Source: Rhodobacteraceae bacterium XHP0102 (GTDB lineage Bacteria; Pseudomonadota; Alphaproteobacteria; Rhodobacterales; Rhodobacteraceae). From it: DNA of 64,000 nt. The translations under genes were made by a program, and so were the position numbers. This document shows positions 17,523-26,016 of this stretch, one piece after another (positions within the stretch are counted from its first letter, which is position 1; every line of letters begins with the position of its first letter). The notes beneath the pieces were generated by a model that made no database searches, was not told the DNA's origin, and worked only from the letters and a program-made list of their open reading frames with translations. The stretch spans positions 372,001 to 436,000 of the forward strand of contig JAOWLD010000002.1 of NCBI GenBank assembly GCA_025751475.1. Reading direction: 5' to 3'.

Positions 17523-18722
17523 TTACTCAGCAGGCGCAAGGCTGGCCGCGCTGCCTTTGGCGAAATGCTTGCGGGCAAGGACCATGACCAAGGCGATCAT
17601 CGCAAACTGCAGCGTCAAGGCGGCAGCGCTCAGGATCCAATAGGAAGCGCCGAATTTGACGATCAGACCCGCATCAACCAGACCTTTGTTGATCCAGAAA
17701 TGGCCCAACACCGACATTGCCACACCTGGGCAGACCAACGCGTAGGAGCCTGCGGAGGCCTCGGTGCCACTGATGAAGCGGCCCAAATACCCCACGCTGG
17801 ACAGGGCCATCACCCCGAAAAGTGCAACCAGCACCTCGATGGAGATCATACGGGTGAGAAAGGTCAGCGTTTCACCCGTGCCACTGTGCACATCGAAATG
17901 CACGTGCAGCCCATGCGAGATCCGCATCATCGCGATTGAGACAACCGTCATCAGCGGAATGATCACCATCAATGTGGGCGCGGCTTCAACATTTAGCCCG
18001 TTTTCCATAATGGAGCGCAGACCGAGAATGGCCGCGACCGCGGCAATCAAAAGCGCGGCAGTGATGAAGAAGGTGGCAAGGATGATGGCAATGCCCGCAG
18101 TGGCTTGAACCGTTGACATGGCGGCAGGGGCGGCCAGACCAACACCAACCATTGACAGGGCAAAGGCAGGCAGAACCTGTGCGAAGGAATTATTCGCAGC
18201 ACATTTAAATCCACCATTGGCCAGCCGTGTTTTCAAAAACGCGGCAATCATGCGGAAGGCGAGAATGCCGATCAGAAGAAAGACGGCCATTGCGGCGGGA
18301 AACAGATACTCAACAATGCTCCAAAGGCCAGGCACGAAGGTGAGGCCCAGAAGAAAGCCTACATTGACGGACATGGCCAAAGCCAAGGGCAGCGCCAAAA
18401 CTTGGCTGCCCGCATTGGATGCCGCGAAATCCGCATAAGCGGGGTCCGCGCGGAAGGCTGAAAAACGCCCAAGGTTCCAGATCAGCAATTTGATATTGAG
18501 GAAGCCAAAGACGATGATCCCCGCCATCGCACCCAAGACCATGGCTTGTTCCAGCAAGGTTCCATTGGTGAGAACGGCGAAGTTATCCTCGAAAATGGGC
18601 ACAGGCTGTCCAGGATGTGGCACCCAGAACATCAGCCACATGAAGAACGTGACAGCCAGACCCCCTGCGCCAAGGGAGGCGAGAAAATAAAGTGGAGAGT
18701 AGCGATTTTGAGCGAGTGACAT
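17523..18722 (-). CDS. Multi-pass membrane protein resembling the TsoY family
   Basis: A 399-residue protein with about ten transmembrane helices. The opening MSLAQNRYSPLYFLASLGAGGL and the segment SYALVCPGVAMSVLGHFWINKGL recall the family that databases name TsoY, in which some members carry selenocysteine. That assignment is from memory and uncertain. The overall topology is reminiscent of tellurite-resistance/SLAC1-type channels. Only two cysteines are present (about residues 174 and 331), both in conserved-looking segments, and no in-frame TGA is used. It is monocistronic with its own terminator. A perfect 7-bp inverted repeat just upstream of the start (18757-18776) suggests control by a TetR-like repressor. 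Function unknown. Confidence 0.75.
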   Translation of the reverse strand: MSLAQNRYSPLYFLASLGAGGLAVTFFMWLMFWVPHPGQPVPIFEDNFAVLTNGTLLEQAMVLGAMAGIIVFGFLNIKLLIWNLGRFSAFRADPAYADFAASNAGSQVLALPLALAMSVNVGFLLGLTFVPGLWSIVEYLFPAAMAVFLLIGILAFRMIAAFLKTRLANGGFKCAANNSFAQVLPAFALSMVGVGLAAPAAMSTVQATAGIAIILATFFITAALLIAAVAAILGLRSIMENGLNVEAAPTLMVIIPLMTVVSIAMMRISHGLHVHFDVHSGTGETLTFLTRMISIEVLVALFGVMALSSVGYLGRFISGTEASAGSYALVCPGVAMSVLGHFWINKGLVDAGLIVKFGASYWILSAAALTLQFAMIALVMVLARKHFAKGSAASLAPAE

Positions 18723-18756
18723 GGTCAGACCTCTTGATTGACGTTGTTAATCAATT

Positions 18757-18776
18757 ACTGAACTAGTCGGTTCAGT
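18757..18776 (-). promoter_or_regulatory. Candidate TetR-type operator upstream of the TsoY-like gene
   Basis: ACTGAAC and GTTCAGT are perfect reverse complements separated by six bases (TAGTCG), 35-54 bases upstream of the start at 18722. Size and symmetry fit a TetR-family operator. A second, weaker inverted repeat, TTGATT-N9-AATCAA (18734-18754), lies between it and the gene. No regulator gene is adjacent in the window. Confidence 0.55.
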
Positions 18777-18850
18777 TTAGCAATGGATGAAATGTCGCAG
18801 GCGGAAAAATTCGGACGAACTGACTATATCTTGTGGAAAACTGGTTAAAC

Positions 18851-18859
18851 TTATCCACA
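18851..18859 (+). other. DnaA-box consensus upstream of smc
   Basis: TTATCCACA, the exact DnaA-binding consensus, lies 78 bases upstream of the smc GTG start. Just before it, TTGTGGAAAA offers a poor inverted mate. A single 9-mer can occur by chance, so a role in smc control is only a possibility. Confidence 0.3.
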
Positions 18860-18936
18860 TCGTGGGGTTGGTGATTGACTCCGCTGCCACATGGGCGAGA
18901 CAGTTACCGTGCCGAAGAATCACCGAGGGTCTGCCT

Positions 18937-21900
18937 GTGCGGTTTTCCAGACTACGTTTAAATGGCTTCAAAAGCTTTGTTGATCCGACCGAATTGGTGA
19001 TTTCGGATGGTTTGACTGGCGTGGTTGGCCCCAATGGCTGCGGCAAATCCAATTTGCTTGAGGCCTTGCGTTGGGTCATGGGCGAGAACCGCGCCTCTGC
19101 CATGCGTGGTGGCGGGATGGAGGATGTGATTTTCGCAGGCGCCGCCACCCGAGGCGCGCGCAATTTTGCCGAAGTCTCCCTGAGCATTGACAACAGTGAC
19201 CGCCTCGCGCCCGCAGGGTTTAATGAAGATGACACATTGGAGGTCGTGCGCCGTATCACCCGCGATGCAGGCTCCGCCTATAAGGCGAACGGCAAAGACA
19301 CCCGCGCCCGCGATGTGCAGATGCTGTTTGCCGATGCCTCAACGGGCGCGCACAGCCCTGCTTTGGTGCGGCAGGGTCAAATCTCGGAATTGATCAACGC
19401 CAAACCGCGCGCAAGACGGCGCGTTCTGGAAGAAGCCGCAGGTATCTCGGGCCTTTACCAACGCCGCCACGAAGCGGAGTTGAAGCTGAAAGGCGCGGAA
19501 ACAAACCTGACGCGCGTGGATGATGTGATCGAGCAATTGGCGGGTCAGCTGTCCTCGTTGGCCCGTCAGGCCCGTCAGGCGGCGCGCTATCGCGAGATCG
19601 GAACAGAGCTGCGCCAAGCGGAAGGGATGCTGCTGTATTTGCGTTGGCGCGAGGCGGATCAGGCGCGGGCGCGCGCCGAGGAAACCTTGCGTCTTGCGGT
19701 GCAATCTGCAGCGCAGGCTGAGGCAGCGGCCGTTAAAGCCGCGAAAGCCCGCGAAGAGGCGGAAGCCGCCCTCCCACCAAAACGCGAGGAAGAGGCCATC
19801 GCGGCGGCAGTTTTGCAGCGCCTGACCGTGGAGCGCGAAACCCTGCAAGCCGAAGATTTCCGCGTGCGTCAGGCCATCGAAGGACTGGAGGCGCGGATTG
19901 AGCAACTGACCCGTGACATTGGTCGCGAGGACAGCCTGAATACTGATGCAAGTGAAACAGTGGCTAAACTGATGGAGGAGCGCGAAGCCCTCTTTGAGGC
20001 GCGCAAAGGCCATGATGAAGCGCTCAAGGCGGCTTCGGTTGCGGCGGCGGATGCGGCTGAGGTTTTGGCCGATTGTGAAACGGGTCTCAGCCAGTTGACC
20101 GAAGATGTGGCGCGTTTGGCAGCGCGGCACCAATCGGCAGAGCGCATTGTTGCCGATGCGCGCACCGCCTTGGAACGCAATCGTGCCGAGGCAGAGAAAG
20201 CCAAGCTTGCCGCCGCAGAGGCAGAAGCGCGTTTGGCCGAAATCAACAGCGATGTGGCATCCGCCGAAGGCGCCTTGGCCGCCGCAACCGATCAAGCCAG
20301 TACCGCAGAAACCGCGCTTGCCCAAGCCGAGGCCGCGCGCAGCGCTGCCCAGTCCGAAGAAGGCGAAGCCCGTGCCGCATTGGCCGAGGCCAATGGCACG
20401 CTTGGCACGCTCGAATCCGAGGTGCGCGCGTTGCGGCGTTTATTGGAGCGCGCGCAAGGCGAAGCCGACCAATTGTTGGATCATGTCAAGGTAGACGCTG
20501 GGTTTGAGGCCGCTGTTGGTGCAGCTTTGGCAGACGATCTCAAAGCACCCATTCGGTCTGATGGCGGGCTTGATGGCCTGTCAGCGCGGGTGACGGGATG
20601 GTTGGGATTGGACCCATACCCTCAACCGCAGGCTTTGCCCCAAGGGGTCATGTGCCTTGCTGATGTGACGCGTGCCCCGCAGCTTTTGGCGCGGCGTTTG
20701 TCGCAGGTCGGCATTGTCGATGCCGCGGACGGGGCGAAACTGCAAAAACAGCTGCTGCCCGGCCAACGTCTAGTCAGTCGCGCAGGCGATTTGTGGCGGT
20801 GGGACGGGTATACGTTGGCGGCAGAGGACAGCTCAAGCGCGGCGGCGCGGCGTCTGCAACAGGCCAATCAGTTGGAAAAACTGGATGCCGAATGGCAGCA
20901 AGCCAAGGCCAGCGCTGATAAGGCGCGCGCGCGCCATGAAGAGATTTCTGCGCGTCTTGTGGCCGCCAGCGAAGCCGACAAAACAGCGCGCCAGTCGCGC
21001 CGTGATGCCGACAGTGCGATGGCCGAGGCAAGCCGCCTTTTGTCTCGTGCCGAGGCAGAGCGCAACATTCTTGCAGGGCGTTTGGAAACCTTAAGCCAAG
21101 CGGTGAGCCGCCACGGTGAAGAGGCCACAACCGCGGAGCGGCAATTGGTCGAAGCCGAAGCCGCACAGAAGGCGCTTGAAGATTTGACCGCCATGCGTGC
21201 CCGCGTGGATGGCGCAAAATCAACCGTGGAAGCGGCGCGCCTGACGATGTTGGCCAAGCGCACAGCCCATGATGAGATCAAACGCGAAGGCGAAGCGCGG
21301 GAGCGCCGGATTGACCAGATTGCAAGCGAAGTGGACGGGTGGCAGAAGCGCCTTGATACGGCGAAATCGCGTATGGCGGAACTGAACACCCGCCGCATCG
21401 AGGCCGAAGCTCAATTGAGCGAGGCCAAGAATAAACCCGATCATCTGGCAGATCAGCGCGCTGAATTGGCCGAAAAGATCAAAGAGGCGGAAGCCCGTAA
21501 AGCCGCAGCGGCAGATGCATTGAGCGTGGCCGAAGGCATTTCACGCACCGCCACCTCCGCAGAGCGTGACGCGGAACGCAGCGCTTCGGATGCGCGTGAG
21601 GCGCGCGCGGCGGCAGAAGCGCGCCGTGATGGTGCGGCGGAATCGGTGGCCCATGCTGCGGAACGCATCCATGAGGAGATGGAAGTCACTCCTGATGCGC
21701 TTTTGGAGCAGTTGGAGACCGATCCAAGCGCGATGGCCTCGGCAGAGAAACTAGAGGGCGATGTGATGCGCCTGCGCCGTCAGCGCGATGCTCTTGGCGC
21801 TGTCAATCTTCGCGCGGAGGAAGATGCCCGCGAAGTCCAGACCGAACATGATGCCCTTCTTTCCGAAAAGCAGGATTTGGACGCTGCGATTTCAAAATTG

Positions 21901-22413
21901 CGCTCAGGTATTGCGACCTTGAACAAGGAAGGGCGCGAGCGGCTTTTGGCTGCTTTTGAGGAAGTGAACCGCAACTTTGGGCAGTTGTTTAGCCACCTGT
22001 TTGGCGGTGGTGAGGCGCGATTGGTTTTGGTGGAAAGCGATGATCCATTGGAGGCAGGTTTGGAAATTCTGTGCCAGCCCCCTGGCAAGAAGCTGTCCAC
22101 CCTCTCGCTTTTGTCAGGTGGGGAGCAAACGCTGACGGCACTTGCCCTGATCTTTGCGGTATTCTTGGCCAATCCTGCGCCGATCTGCGTTTTGGACGAG
22201 GTGGACGCGCCATTGGATGATGCGAACGTCACCCGCTTCTGCGATATGTTGGATGAAATGACCCGCCGCACCAACACACGGTTCTTGATCATCACGCACC
22301 ACGCGGTGACGATGGCGCGGATGGATCGCTTGTTTGGGGTCACAATGGCAGAGCAGGGGGTGAGCCAGTTGGTCAGCGTTGATCTGAAAAAGGCCGAGGC
22401 CTTGGTGGCCTAA
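18937..22413 (+). CDS. smc: Chromosome segregation ATPase SMC
   Basis: A 1158-residue condensin-type ATPase that organises and helps to segregate the chromosome. The GTG start at 18937 is backed by CGAGGG about 8 bases upstream and gives the standard opening VRFSRLRLNGFKSFVDPTEL; an in-frame ATG 150 bases upstream is ignored. Walker A GPNGCGKSN lies at about residues 32-40. Two long Ala/Glu-rich coiled coils flank a central hinge (about 500-640). The C-terminal head has LSLLSGGEQTLTALAL, Walker B ICVLDEVDAPLDDAN and the D- and H-loops. No ScpA or ScpB genes are in the window. Its TAA stop overlaps the facing cbiB stop on CTAA. Confidence 0.97.
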   Translation: MRFSRLRLNGFKSFVDPTELVISDGLTGVVGPNGCGKSNLLEALRWVMGENRASAMRGGGMEDVIFAGAATRGARNFAEVSLSIDNSDRLAPAGFNEDDTLEVVRRITRDAGSAYKANGKDTRARDVQMLFADASTGAHSPALVRQGQISELINAKPRARRRVLEEAAGISGLYQRRHEAELKLKGAETNLTRVDDVIEQLAGQLSSLARQARQAARYREIGTELRQAEGMLLYLRWREADQARARAEETLRLAVQSAAQAEAAAVKAAKAREEAEAALPPKREEEAIAAAVLQRLTVERETLQAEDFRVRQAIEGLEARIEQLTRDIGREDSLNTDASETVAKLMEEREALFEARKGHDEALKAASVAAADAAEVLADCETGLSQLTEDVARLAARHQSAERIVADARTALERNRAEAEKAKLAAAEAEARLAEINSDVASAEGALAAATDQASTAETALAQAEAARSAAQSEEGEARAALAEANGTLGTLESEVRALRRLLERAQGEADQLLDHVKVDAGFEAAVGAALADDLKAPIRSDGGLDGLSARVTGWLGLDPYPQPQALPQGVMCLADVTRAPQLLARRLSQVGIVDAADGAKLQKQLLPGQRLVSRAGDLWRWDGYTLAAEDSSSAAARRLQQANQLEKLDAEWQQAKASADKARARHEEISARLVAASEADKTARQSRRDADSAMAEASRLLSRAEAERNILAGRLETLSQAVSRHGEEATTAERQLVEAEAAQKALEDLTAMRARVDGAKSTVEAARLTMLAKRTAHDEIKREGEARERRIDQIASEVDGWQKRLDTAKSRMAELNTRRIEAEAQLSEAKNKPDHLADQRAELAEKIKEAEARKAAAADALSVAEGISRTATSAERDAERSASDAREARAAAEARRDGAAESVAHAAERIHEEMEVTPDALLEQLETDPSAMASAEKLEGDVMRLRRQRDALGAVNLRAEEDAREVQTEHDALLSEKQDLDAAISKLRSGIATLNKEGRERLLAAFEEVNRNFGQLFSHLFGGGEARLVLVESDDPLEAGLEILCQPPGKKLSTLSLLSGGEQTLTALALIFAVFLANPAPICVLDEVDAPLDDANVTRFCDMLDEMTRRTNTRFLIITHHAVTMARMDRLFGVTMAEQGVSQLVSVDLKKAEALVA

Positions 22414-23339
22414 GCCGTCATCAGTGCCAAAAGCGCCACTGCGGCCAAAAATGCGGCCCATGCTTTCCAAAGTAGCGTGACAGCTTGTGTCATATCGCCC
22501 CGTTCGGCCTCGGCACGGCCTGCGGCGTTCAGGCTGGGGTGGTCGCTGAGTTGGCCGTTGTAGCGGCGCGGGCCTGCCAGCGTGATGTCAAGGGCACCCG
22601 CCATTGCCGCCTCGGGCCAGCCCGCATTCGGGCTCGGGTGCTTGGACGCATCCGCACGCATGACGGCCCATGCCGCGGCATGGCCACTCACCGCCGCAAT
22701 CAGCGCGCCACTGATCCGTGCAGGGATATAGTTCAAGACATCATCCAATTTTGCAGCCGCCCATCCAAAATGTTCATGGCGCGGGGTGCGGTGGCCAATC
22801 ATACTGTCGGCGGTATTGATCAGCTTGTAGAGTAAAATCCCTGGAAGCCCCAAGATGAGGAACCAAAAGGCGGGGGCAATCACCCCGTCCGAGAAGTTTT
22901 CAGCGGCCGATTCGATTGCCGCGCGGCTGACTTCTGAGTCAGATAGGGCAGCTGTATCCCGCCCCACAATATCCGCCAAAGCGCGCCGTGCCTCGGGCAG
23001 GGACAGGCCAAGGGCATCGCGCACAGCCAAGACATGGCGCATCAGGCTATGTTGCGCGATCAAGATCGCGGCAAGGATGACCGAGATCACCTCTCCAAAA
23101 GGGAGAAGGGCCAGCACGGCCCCAAGTCCAAGCGCGGCAAGGGATAAAAGCGCAATCACAGTCACACCTGCGCTGCGCGCGGCTGCATCTTGAGTGTTGT
23201 AGCGCGCATCGGCCCATGCGATGATCCGCCCCATCACCACCGCAGGGTGGGGCAGGTGATGCCACAGCACACGCGGCTCACCAAAAAGCGCGTCAAGCAC
23301 AAGTGCTAAGATCAAAAGCGCGGCGGTTTCGGGGATCAT
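22410..23339 (-). CDS. cbiB: Adenosylcobinamide-phosphate synthase
   Basis: A 309-residue inner-membrane enzyme (called CobD in alphaproteobacterial nomenclature) that joins (R)-1-amino-2-propanol phosphate to adenosylcobyric acid. Family features are LVLDALFGEPRVLWHHLPHPAVVMGR near the N-terminus, RAAIESAAENFSDGVIAPAFW around 150, and INTADSMIGHRTPRHEHFGWAAAKLDDVLNYIPAR near 190-225. The ATG at 23339 overlaps the cobC stop by ATGA, so translation is coupled. A long in-frame N-terminal extension over cobC is discarded. It receives its aminopropanol phosphate from the product of the preceding gene. Confidence 0.94.
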   Translation of the reverse strand: MIPETAALLILALVLDALFGEPRVLWHHLPHPAVVMGRIIAWADARYNTQDAAARSAGVTVIALLSLAALGLGAVLALLPFGEVISVILAAILIAQHSLMRHVLAVRDALGLSLPEARRALADIVGRDTAALSDSEVSRAAIESAAENFSDGVIAPAFWFLILGLPGILLYKLINTADSMIGHRTPRHEHFGWAAAKLDDVLNYIPARISGALIAAVSGHAAAWAVMRADASKHPSPNAGWPEAAMAGALDITLAGPRRYNGQLSDHPSLNAAGRAEAERGDMTQAVTLLWKAWAAFLAAVALLALMTA

Positions 23340-24295
23340 CGCAATGCCTTCTCCAACCTTTGCCAATCTTCGGGCGCATAGGGCAGACCCAATCTGATCA
23401 TAGTGCTGTCGTAGGGAAAGATGCGTGTCCAGATGTGATGGGCTGCAAGGCGCGACTGCCAGTCTTGAGCGTTGCTTACATGGAACAGTCGAAAGAGGCT
23501 GGTGCCCCGCGCGGTTCCTGCGCCTGCATCTCGCATCAGCGCATCCAAACGCGCCGCATCTTCGTTCAGGCGCGCGCGGGTCGCCTTGGCCCAGTCGTGA
23601 TCGCGCAGCGCGTGCGCACCAATATAGAGCGCAGGCCCAGAAACGGACCAAGGCCCAAGCGCCTCGCGCAAGGAGGCGATCACCTGTGGGGCTGAAATGA
23701 CGAAGCCAAGGCGCAGCCCTGCCAGCCCCCAGAATTTGCCAAAGCTTTTGAGAATGATATCGCGGCTCTCATGTCCAATATGTGGCAGGTGACTTGCCTC
23801 GGGCATGATGTCGCAAAAGCTCTCATCATAGATACGGATAATATCCTTTGTGGGTGCAGGTCCAAGGCGGCCGTCAGGATTATTGGGATGGACATAAACC
23901 TCCAATGCGGCGGCAGTTTCCGTAACCCGCCATCCCGCGTTTGTGAAACTTGCGCGCCATTCATTGTAGGTGGGTTCGTCAATTCGCACGGTTCTGGAAA
24001 GGTCCGCGAACAGAGCAGGAAGCCGTGCGATGGCCGCCGATGCGCCATGGGTTGGTAAAATATCCAGATGATCTGGCACCGACCAAAAGCCGCGCGCCGC
24101 CGCAATCAAGGCCGCTTCTGCCCCGTGATCGGGCAAGCTGTGCCAAAGATCTGCAGGCAAAGGGGGCATAGGGTATGGGCAGGGGTTGATCCCTGTGGAG
24201 AGGTCAAGCCAATCCCCGCGCACCCCCCCATAGCGTGCAGCCGCGGCATCAATTCCGCCACCGTGGTCGCGCTTATGTAAACCGCCCGTGCTCAT
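23336..24295 (-). CDS. cobC: Threonine-phosphate decarboxylase for cobalamin assembly
   Basis: A 319-residue fold-type I PLP enzyme that makes (R)-1-amino-2-propanol O-2-phosphate from threonine phosphate (CobC in alphaproteobacteria, CobD in enterics). It shows HGGGIDAAAARYG and DLSTGINPCPYP near the start, VHPNNPDGR for cofactor binding, YDESF with the Asp that contacts the pyridine nitrogen, and the PLP lysine in LKSFGKFWGLAGLRLG. It is the first gene of the cobC-cbiB pair (ATGA overlap). No cobalamin riboswitch is visible upstream, where the glutathione transferase gene ends 34 bases away. Confidence 0.92.
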   Translation of the reverse strand: MSTGGLHKRDHGGGIDAAAARYGGVRGDWLDLSTGINPCPYPMPPLPADLWHSLPDHGAEAALIAAARGFWSVPDHLDILPTHGASAAIARLPALFADLSRTVRIDEPTYNEWRASFTNAGWRVTETAAALEVYVHPNNPDGRLGPAPTKDIIRIYDESFCDIMPEASHLPHIGHESRDIILKSFGKFWGLAGLRLGFVISAPQVIASLREALGPWSVSGPALYIGAHALRDHDWAKATRARLNEDAARLDALMRDAGAGTARGTSLFRLFHVSNAQDWQSRLAAHHIWTRIFPYDSTMIRLGLPYAPEDWQRLEKALR

Positions 24296-24328
24296 ATCGT
24301 CTTCAATAGGCGATTTGCCCCGCCCCGC

Positions 24329-25309
24329 CTAGAGGTGGTCGCGGCCATGTGGCGCGTTGAAATCCAAGACAGGATTGATCGGTAGAATGCGCGCGGGGTT
24401 AATCATGTCGTGGCTGTAATGGTAATGCCGCACGATATGATCAAAATGCACGGTGTCGGCCACCTCAGGCCATTGATACAGCTCGCGTGTGTAGCCCCAG
24501 AGATTGGGATAATCGATAATCCGTTTGCGGTTGCATTTGAAATGCAGGTGATAGACGAGATCAAAGCGGATGAGCGTGGTAAAGAGCCGCCAATCTGCTT
24601 CGGTGATCTCTTTGCCCATCAAATATCGGTTCTGGCTGAGGCGTTCTTCGAGCCAATCAAGTGCCTCGAACAAGGTGTGAACCGCGCTGTCATAAGCGGC
24701 CTGCGATGTGGCAAAGCCAGATTTGTAAACGCCATTATTGACCTCGTCATAGATGCGCGCATTCACGCGGTCGATTTCTTGGCGCAAGGCTTCTGGATAA
24801 AAATCGAGGTGATTGTTGGTGATGGCGTTAAAGGCTCCGTTGAACATCCGAATGATCTCGGAGCTTTCATTGGAAACGATCCGCTCTTTCACTTTGTCCC
24901 ACAGGATCGGCACAGTGACGCGACCCGTCATTTTTGGGCTGTCTTTGAGGTAAATCTCGCGTGCATATGACAGGCCATAGAGCGTATCGCCCGTGGCACC
25001 TGCAAAATCTGTGGCAAATGTCCATCCATCACCCAGCATATCTGGATGCACCACGCTGACGCTGATATGGTCATTGAGGCCCTTGAGCGCCCGAAAAATC
25101 ATCGTGCGATTGGCCCAAGGGCAGGCGTGAGACACGTAAAGGTGATAGCGGCCTGATTCTGCCTTGAAGCCAGACTCCCCCGTTGGACCCGCACTGCCAT
25201 CGGCCGTCACCCAATTGCGAAACGAAGCAACACTGCGTTTGAACGCGCCGCCAGAGGTCTTGGTGTCATACCAGACATCTTGCCATGTTCCGTCTACCAA
25301 CACACCCAT
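24329..25309 (-). CDS. Xi-class glutathione transferase (glutathionyl-hydroquinone reductase)
   Basis: The 326-residue enzyme belongs to the YqjG/ECM4 family that reductively removes glutathione from quinones. The catalytic cysteine is in SHACPWANRT (about residues 59-68). The C-terminal helical domain contains the family-specific ITEADWRLFTTLIRFDLVYHLHFKCN, and later VRHYHYSH near the end. The ATG at 25309 is supported by AGGAGCGC upstream. Further in-frame codons to 25480 do not match the family. The upstream gap with the divergent 25519 gene holds a long palindrome at 25389-25415. Confidence 0.94.
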   Translation of the reverse strand: MGVLVDGTWQDVWYDTKTSGGAFKRSVASFRNWVTADGSAGPTGESGFKAESGRYHLYVSHACPWANRTMIFRALKGLNDHISVSVVHPDMLGDGWTFATDFAGATGDTLYGLSYAREIYLKDSPKMTGRVTVPILWDKVKERIVSNESSEIIRMFNGAFNAITNNHLDFYPEALRQEIDRVNARIYDEVNNGVYKSGFATSQAAYDSAVHTLFEALDWLEERLSQNRYLMGKEITEADWRLFTTLIRFDLVYHLHFKCNRKRIIDYPNLWGYTRELYQWPEVADTVHFDHIVRHYHYSHDMINPARILPINPVLDFNAPHGRDHL

Positions 25310-25388
25310 CTCGCGCGCTCCTGATCCGTTTCGGTTACCCTGTGACCTAGGGCCAATGAGGGGCGGGGCCAACTGCGGGATGCGCAGA

Positions 25389-25415
25389 CGTGACCTGCAT
25401 ATATGCACAGTCACG
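25389..25415. promoter_or_regulatory. Long interrupted palindrome, candidate operator
   Basis: A perfect 12-bp palindrome TGCATATATGCA (25396-25407) is flanked by CGTGAC (25389-25394) and GTCACG (25410-25415), also complementary. It stands between the divergent glutathione transferase and 25519 genes, 80 and 104 bases from their starts, so it could serve either or both. No regulator gene is adjacent. Confidence 0.45.
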
Positions 25416-25518
25416 CTGGGGCCTGTGGCAGATTGGCAACGAATTTGCAGAGGCCCTAACAGTTTGTTGACCAAATCCAATGATGCTTCATTTTACAGCT
25501 CATGGTAAAAGGTGCGCT

Positions 25519-25863
25519 ATGAATGATTTTTTGCCCAAAGACGTGTTAGATGGTCTGCGCAGCGCAAAGATGCGTGGCCTCAAAAAGCGTGCGACCCGAT
25601 CGGTGCAGATCGGGGATGAAGTTTATGCAATTTTAGATTTTTCTCCTACAGGGTTTGCCGTGGATGTTGAAACCACCCCGTATTTGCGTGGGCTGATCGA
25701 TATTTACGAGGGGTCACGACACCTGTGCCAAGCGTTGATCATCGCCTCTGAAGAAGATGGCGATTTGATGCGCTACGAGTTTAAGCGCAACACAGCTGCC
25801 GCAGATCGGCCGCCGCTTGATTTTGAAGAGGCAACACCCGAGGTGTCGGGATACTTGACCTGA
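25519..25863 (+). CDS. Conserved-looking small protein of unknown function
   Basis: A 114-residue soluble protein beginning MNDFLPKDVLDGLRSAKMRGLKKRATRSVQIGDEVYAILDF and ending in an acidic tail. It is well formed (AAAAGG ribosome site about 7 bases before the ATG at 25519), and codon use matches its neighbours. The first part is basic and the middle is strand-rich. I recognise no family or active site. It is divergent from the glutathione transferase gene. The dgcN operon follows 153 bases later and seems to have its own control region. Confidence 0.72.
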   Translation: MNDFLPKDVLDGLRSAKMRGLKKRATRSVQIGDEVYAILDFSPTGFAVDVETTPYLRGLIDIYEGSRHLCQALIIASEEDGDLMRYEFKRNTAAADRPPLDFEEATPEVSGYLT

Positions 25864-25880
25864 TTCGAGGGTGCCATTGC

Positions 25881-25963
25881 GCGAAAGTTTCGCAAAATTG
25901 GCGAATTTCAAGAAATCTGTGCAAAACCTATCCTTTCTGCGCGTGATTTTGCGAAAGAATTTC
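25881..25963 (+). promoter_or_regulatory. Cluster of GAAA/TTTC palindromes upstream of dgcN
   Basis: Three symmetrical elements lie in 83 bases: GCGAAA-G-TTTCGC (25881-25893, perfect), ATTTC-AA-GAAAT (25905-25916, perfect) and GCGAAAGAATTTC (25951-25963, partly symmetrical with GAAA-N3-TTTC). The repetition and position suggest a regulator-binding region for the dgcN operon. No regulator gene is adjacent. Confidence 0.4.
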
Positions 25964-26016
25964 TTGGCGTTTGGATTATGCTTGGACAAATTCCACTTCA
26001 TTGTCGGAGAGCCAAG

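Noticed and set aside
18787-18936. N-terminal extension of SMC from the ATG at 18787
   Set aside because: The added 50 residues match no SMC and the GTG at 18937 has a good ribosome site and the family start.
19339-20325. 328-codon - strand frame inside smc
   Set aside because: Antisense of the SMC coiled coil; no domain, and SMC is unambiguous.
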